Source: Clostridiales bacterium
Lineage (GTDB): Bacteria > Bacillota > Clostridia > Oscillospirales > Acutalibacteraceae
Assembly: GCA_020860025.1 (NCBI GenBank)
Contig: JAJBVC010000144.1
Location: forward strand, 1-6,261
Length of the DNA: 6,261 nucleotides
Reading direction: 5' to 3'
Positions 6,188 through 6,261 of the stretch are shown piece by piece. Position numbers and translations under genes: made by a program. Every line of letters begins with the position of its first letter. Within the stretch, counting starts at the first letter, position 1. The notes under the pieces were generated by a model that worked only from the letters and a program-made list of their open reading frames with translations, was not told the DNA's origin and did no database searches.

Positions 6188-6212
6188 CATTTTATTTCAT
6201 ATTTTATATATT
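6184..6212 (+). promoter_or_regulatory. Strong sigma-A-type promoter for a gene beyond the right edge
   Basis: A perfect TTGACA (6184-6189) is followed by 17 bases and TATATT (6207-6212), 5 of 6 to the -10 consensus. The -35 box overlaps the dpaB TGA stop (6185-6187). Transcription would start near 6219. This suggests that the next gene is expressed in growing cells, independently of the sporulation genes ahead of it. No terminator-like hairpin is seen between dpaB and this promoter. Confidence 0.7.
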
Positions 6213-6245
6213 TATGCTATGGCATTTTGTCAAATCGGGTTACAA

Positions 6246-6250
6246 AGAGG
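6246..6250 (+). promoter_or_regulatory. Ribosome binding site of the next, unseen gene
   Basis: AGAGG lies about 30 bases after the predicted transcription start. An ATG (6251) abuts it and a GTG follows at 6253, both too close to be likely starts. The real start probably lies at the last bases of the window or just outside. The gene cannot be identified from what is visible. Confidence 0.35.
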
Positions 6251-6261
6251 ATGTGTATATT

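Noticed and set aside
6214..6230. Hairpin followed by TTTT after dpaB as a terminator.
   Set aside because: The stem is only 4 base pairs with a 4-base T-run, too weak for an intrinsic terminator, and it overlaps a predicted transcription start.

Overview
The window is A+T-rich DNA with strong AGGAGG-type ribosome binding sites, short intergenic gaps and genes for dipicolinate synthase. This points to an endospore-forming, low-GC Gram-positive bacterium (Bacillota). I lean towards class Clostridia, possibly the Oscillospirales/Ruminococcaceae side, because of the clostridial style of MurC and the short DpaA. That placement is an inference from style, not from a database match.

Positions 61-3366 (+ strand) form a self-contained efflux operon. 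A near-consensus sigma-A promoter (TTGACT-17-TATAAT) is followed at the predicted transcription start by a perfect inverted repeat, the likely operator. Then come a MarR-family winged-helix regulator and two different MATE-family multidrug/sodium- or proton-coupled efflux transporters, ending in a strong intrinsic terminator. The likely logic is that the MarR protein represses its own promoter until a ligand releases it, which turns on both pumps. The layout resembles the mepR-mepA arrangement of Staphylococcus, with a second MATE gene added.

Positions 3379-4761 (- strand) hold murC, the cytoplasmic ligase that adds L-alanine to UDP-MurNAc in peptidoglycan synthesis. It converges on the efflux operon across the terminator and diverges from the dipicolinate genes.

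Positions 4844-6187 (+ strand) hold dpaA and dpaB, the two subunits of dipicolinate synthase, translationally coupled through a 4-base overlap. They make the dipicolinic acid that fills the spore core as its calcium chelate. The segment ahead of dpaA reads as a vegetative promoter or, with one mismatch, as a sigma-K (late mother-cell) promoter.

The last 80 bases carry a strong sigma-A-type promoter that begins inside the dpaB stop codon, and a ribosome binding site for a gene that starts at or beyond the right edge. All the protein-coding genes belong to known families. I see no CRISPR array, RNA gene, insertion sequence, or plausible undescribed multi-gene system here. The most interesting signals are regulatory.
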